DNA from: Clostridia bacterium
GTDB taxonomy: Bacteria; Bacillota; Clostridia; Christensenellales; HGM11417
DNA length: 6,747 bases
Reading direction: 5' to 3'
Assembly (NCBI GenBank): GCA_017407365.1
Contig: JAFQWR010000133.1
Coordinates: forward strand, 1-6,747
Numbering within the stretch: the stretch's first letter is position 1; each line of letters begins with the position of its first letter. Below the pieces are notes generated by a model, which saw only the letters and a list, made by a program, of their open reading frames with translations, did no database searches and was not told where the DNA came from. Of the stretch, positions 6,321-6,747 are shown piece after piece. Position numbers and translations under genes: made by a program.

Positions 6321-6527
6321 TCAATCCTCTAAGCCCACAAGGTAGTCGAGCGAAACCTTAAAGTATTTCGCCAGCGCGAGCAGGTTGGTAAGCGTGGGTT
6401 CTCTGAGCCCGTTTTCCCAAAGGCTGATGGTGCCGTTGCTTACGCCAATTGCCTTGGCAAGCTCCGTTTGCCCTACCTGCTTTTCGGAGCGCAGCTCCTT
6501 TAATCGAATTGAAAAATTGGTTTCCAT
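6321..6527 (-). CDS. XRE-family helix-turn-helix transcriptional regulator
   Basis: A 68-residue protein that consists of little more than one Cro/CI-type DNA-binding domain. The helix pattern is clear: helix 1 about 5-15, helix 2 Q-T-E-L-A-K-A-I-G (20-28), recognition helix around S-N-G-T-I-S-L-W-E-N-G (30-40), then T-L-T-N-L-L-A-L-A-K-Y-F (45-56) and S-L-D-Y-L-V-G (59-65). No sensor or oligomerisation domain follows, so it probably binds as a simple dimer to the two palindromes beside its promoter, repressing itself and the divergent gene. The ATG at 6527 has no Shine-Dalgarno; the extended -10 ends 6 bp upstream of it, so the mRNA should be leaderless or nearly so. Its size and layout recall small repressors of mobile elements, but no mobile-element gene is in view. 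Confidence 0.9.
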   Translation of the reverse strand: METNFSIRLKELRSEKQVGQTELAKAIGVSNGTISLWENGLREPTLTNLLALAKYFKVSLDYLVGLED

Positions 6528-6533
6528 ATAACT

Positions 6534-6542
6534 ATTATCTCA
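6534..6542 (-). promoter_or_regulatory. Extended -10 promoter of the XRE regulator
   Basis: On the minus strand TGAGATAAT (6542-6534) is an extended -10 (TGn followed by GATAAT, one mismatch to TATAAT). No good -35 is found at 16-19 bp. The predicted start falls at about 6527, the A of the ATG. The element overlaps the left arm of the first palindrome, which fits autorepression. Confidence 0.6.
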
Positions 6543-6553
6543 CAAAAGTAAGA
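6538..6553. promoter_or_regulatory. Operator O1 (candidate XRE repressor site)
   Basis: TCTCACAAAAGTAAGA: inverted 6-bp arms (5 of 6 matching) around a 4-bp A-rich centre. It agrees with O2 at 14 of 16 positions. It overlaps the -10 of the leftward regulator promoter. Confidence 0.7.
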
Positions 6554-6560
6554 AAAATGC

Positions 6561-6589
6561 TTGACTTCTTACAAGAGTAAGAGTATAAT
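6561..6589 (+). promoter_or_regulatory. Sigma-A promoter reading rightward, divergent from the XRE gene
   Basis: TTGACT (6561-6566), 17 bp, TATAAT (6584-6589): one mismatch to consensus, a strong promoter. The start should lie near 6596, followed by purine-rich ribosome sites at 6600-6606 and 6621-6629. Its whole spacer is occupied by operator O2. Confidence 0.88.
6567..6582. promoter_or_regulatory. Operator O2 (candidate XRE repressor site)
   Basis: TCTTACAAGAGTAAGA: perfect inverted 6-bp arms TCTTAC/GTAAGA around AAGA. It fills positions 1-16 of the 17-bp spacer between the -35 and -10 of the rightward promoter, so a bound dimer would exclude RNA polymerase. Its centre is 29 bp from that of O1. 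Confidence 0.75.
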
Positions 6590-6631
6590 GGGTGAAAAGC
6601 AGGAGAAATAAACGAAATATGGGAGAGGAAT

Positions 6632-6747
6632 ATGGGACTTTGGAAATGGTTGACTCAGAAGATCGGGTCGATTGGCAAGAAACAGGGACGCTTCCGTAAC
6701 GCTACGAGGCGCGCGGGCAGACGGTCGCAGAGGAGCTGTGCGACCTG
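6632..6747 (+). CDS. Unrecognised protein, N-terminal part, cut by the window edge; possible frameshift near 6700
   Basis: An ATG at 6632 follows a purine-rich ribosome site (GGAG at 6622-6625, 6 nt spacing), about 36 nt after the predicted start of the strong rightward promoter. It opens with M-G-L-W-K-W-L-T-Q-K-I-G-S-I-G-K-K and stays open to the window end. I do not recognise a family. From about 6700 this frame turns Arg/Ser-rich and looks like an off-frame reading, while the frame one base back reads R-Y-E-A-R-G-Q-T-V-A-E-E-L-C-D-L with G or C in nearly every third position. A missing base near 6700 would join the two. The gene is probably the target of the XRE switch. Confidence 0.4.
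   Translation, partial: MGLWKWLTQKIGSIGKKQGRFRNATRRAGRRSQRSCAT

Noticed and set aside
6619..6699. 26-codon plus-strand open frame starting at 6619
   Set aside because: The ribosome site is about 12 nt away and the product is not recognisable; the ATG at 6632 has better spacing. Kept only as part of the frameshift question.

Overview
The window reads as chromosomal DNA of a spore-forming Firmicute, most likely a mid-GC Clostridia member. The evidence is a SpmA gene with the start of a SpmB gene, a match to the sporulation sigma-E promoter pattern, a DUF975 membrane protein, a three-helix Firmicutes-type cardiolipin synthase, and near-consensus sigma-A promoters with strong Shine-Dalgarno sites. 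I see no tRNA, rRNA, CRISPR array, transposase or integrase. The genus cannot be fixed from the sequence.

Left part (1-1850, all leftward): the DUF975 membrane protein gene is driven by a perfect-consensus sigma-A promoter (TTGACA, 17 bp, TATAAT) and closed by a strong intrinsic terminator just after its stop. Beyond that terminator spmA starts from its own candidate sigma-E promoter and is followed, after an unusual 111-nt gap, by the first codons of spmB, which runs off the left edge. These two proteins act in late spore maturation.

Middle (1850-6250, rightward): a sigma-A promoter with a palindrome across its start site reads a probable three-gene unit: a ROK-family sugar kinase (probable glucokinase), a cardiolipin synthase whose ATG lies one base after the kinase stop, and a 12-helix MFS transporter of the SLC45/GPH-like sugar type. 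An intrinsic terminator ends the unit. A transporter and kinase together suggest uptake and phosphorylation of a sugar; the phospholipid enzyme between them is the odd member.

Right part (6250-6747): a 68-residue XRE-family repressor is encoded leftward, with its own terminator facing the one from the MFS unit. It is divergent from a strong rightward promoter. The short intergenic region carries two near-identical 16-bp palindromes: one lies inside the -35/-10 spacer of the rightward promoter and the other overlaps the repressor's extended -10. The repressor mRNA is predicted to be leaderless or nearly so. Together this looks like a compact two-operator switch. Its target gene begins at about 6632 and is cut by the window edge, perhaps with a one-base frameshift near 6700. 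This is the most interesting part of the window, but the controlled function lies outside it.
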